From Pseudomonadota bacterium (lineage in GTDB: Bacteria > Pseudomonadota > Alphaproteobacteria > Rhodospirillales > Casp-alpha2), in NCBI GenBank assembly GCA_027620395.1, contig JAQBZY010000075.1, forward strand, positions 1 to 6,738: DNA of 6,738 bases. Reading direction: 5' to 3'. The position numbers and the translations under genes are program-made. A model generated the notes under the pieces. That model saw only the letters and a list, made by a program, of their open reading frames with translations. It was not told where the DNA came from and searched no databases. Shown one piece after another: positions 6,630 through 6,738 of the stretch; the stretch's first letter is position 1; every line of letters starts with the position of its first letter.

Positions 6630-6703
6630 CCCCGATTCGTTCCCGGCCAAATGACATACGCTCATGAATTAATACCAATCTGCATAAAGAATGACTTATT
6701 GTT
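6630..6703. other. AT-rich non-coding stretch after the aminotransferase gene
   Basis: From about 6649 to 6703 the sequence is clearly richer in A and T than the rest of the window and holds no plausible gene. AAGAATGA at 6687-6694 can pair with TCATCCTT at 6704-6711 with one mismatch across a 9-base loop, but no T-run follows, so I do not call it an intrinsic terminator. It probably marks the end of the transport operon. Confidence 0.5.
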
Positions 6704-6738
6704 TCATCCTTCGAGACGCGGCTACGCCGCTCCTCAGG
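6704..6738. repeat. Palindromic dispersed repeat, truncated by the window edge
   Basis: TCATCCTTCGAGACGCGGC at 6704-6722 is followed by TACGCCGCTCCTCAGG. GCGGC (6718-6722) and GCCGC (6726-6730) form an inner 5-bp stem around TAC, and the outer arms CCT and AGG also match. The arrangement closely resembles a short palindromic repeat with ends TCATCCT and AGGATGA that I recall as being scattered between genes in many alphaproteobacterial genomes; this is from memory and not a search. The right arm would be completed by ATGA just outside the window. Such elements usually lie between operons and can act as mRNA 3' structures. Confidence 0.6.

Overview
The window reads as GC-rich DNA from a proteobacterium, most likely an alphaproteobacterium. 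This rests on the protein styles (SoxXYZA, a fused TAXI-type TRAP permease, an IorB-like molybdenum hydroxylase), the strong GC preference at third codon positions, and a palindromic repeat at the right end of a type I recall as dispersed in alphaproteobacterial genomes. No ribosomal or housekeeping marker is present to name a genus. All real genes lie on the + strand and are tightly packed.

Left block (1-2336): the 3' end of a gene for a molybdopterin-binding hydroxylase subunit overlaps soxX (GTGA). soxX is followed by soxY (2-bp gap), soxZ (4-bp gap) and soxA (ATGA overlap). This is the periplasmic carrier and conjugation part of thiosulfate oxidation. SoxXA is the c-type cytochrome that attaches the sulfur substrate to the single C-terminal cysteine of SoxY, which is held in the SoxYZ complex. 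soxB (sulfate-releasing hydrolase) and soxCD (sulfane dehydrogenase) are not in the window. They may lie to the left, elsewhere, or be missing.

Middle and right block (2337-6629): a 162-bp spacer with a possible promoter and a strong ribosome binding site leads to a TAXI-family solute-binding protein. Next come a 99-bp spacer with a strong GC-rich hairpin, a fused DctQM-type TRAP permease, and 15 bp later a fold-type IV aminotransferase of the branched-chain (IlvE) type. The first two form a complete sodium- or proton-driven importer for an unknown, probably carboxylate or amino-acid-like, solute. The aminotransferase may act on an imported or related compound, but that link is inferred only from gene order.

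Right end (6630-6738): about 75 bp of noticeably AT-richer non-coding sequence, then a palindromic repeat cut by the window edge. The most notable points are the fusion of a molybdenum-hydroxylase gene into a sox operon by overlapping codons, and the non-canonical SoxY tail (ACIDGG instead of the textbook GGCGG). I see no CRISPR array, tRNA, rRNA, transposase or phage gene, and no clear case for an entirely new system.
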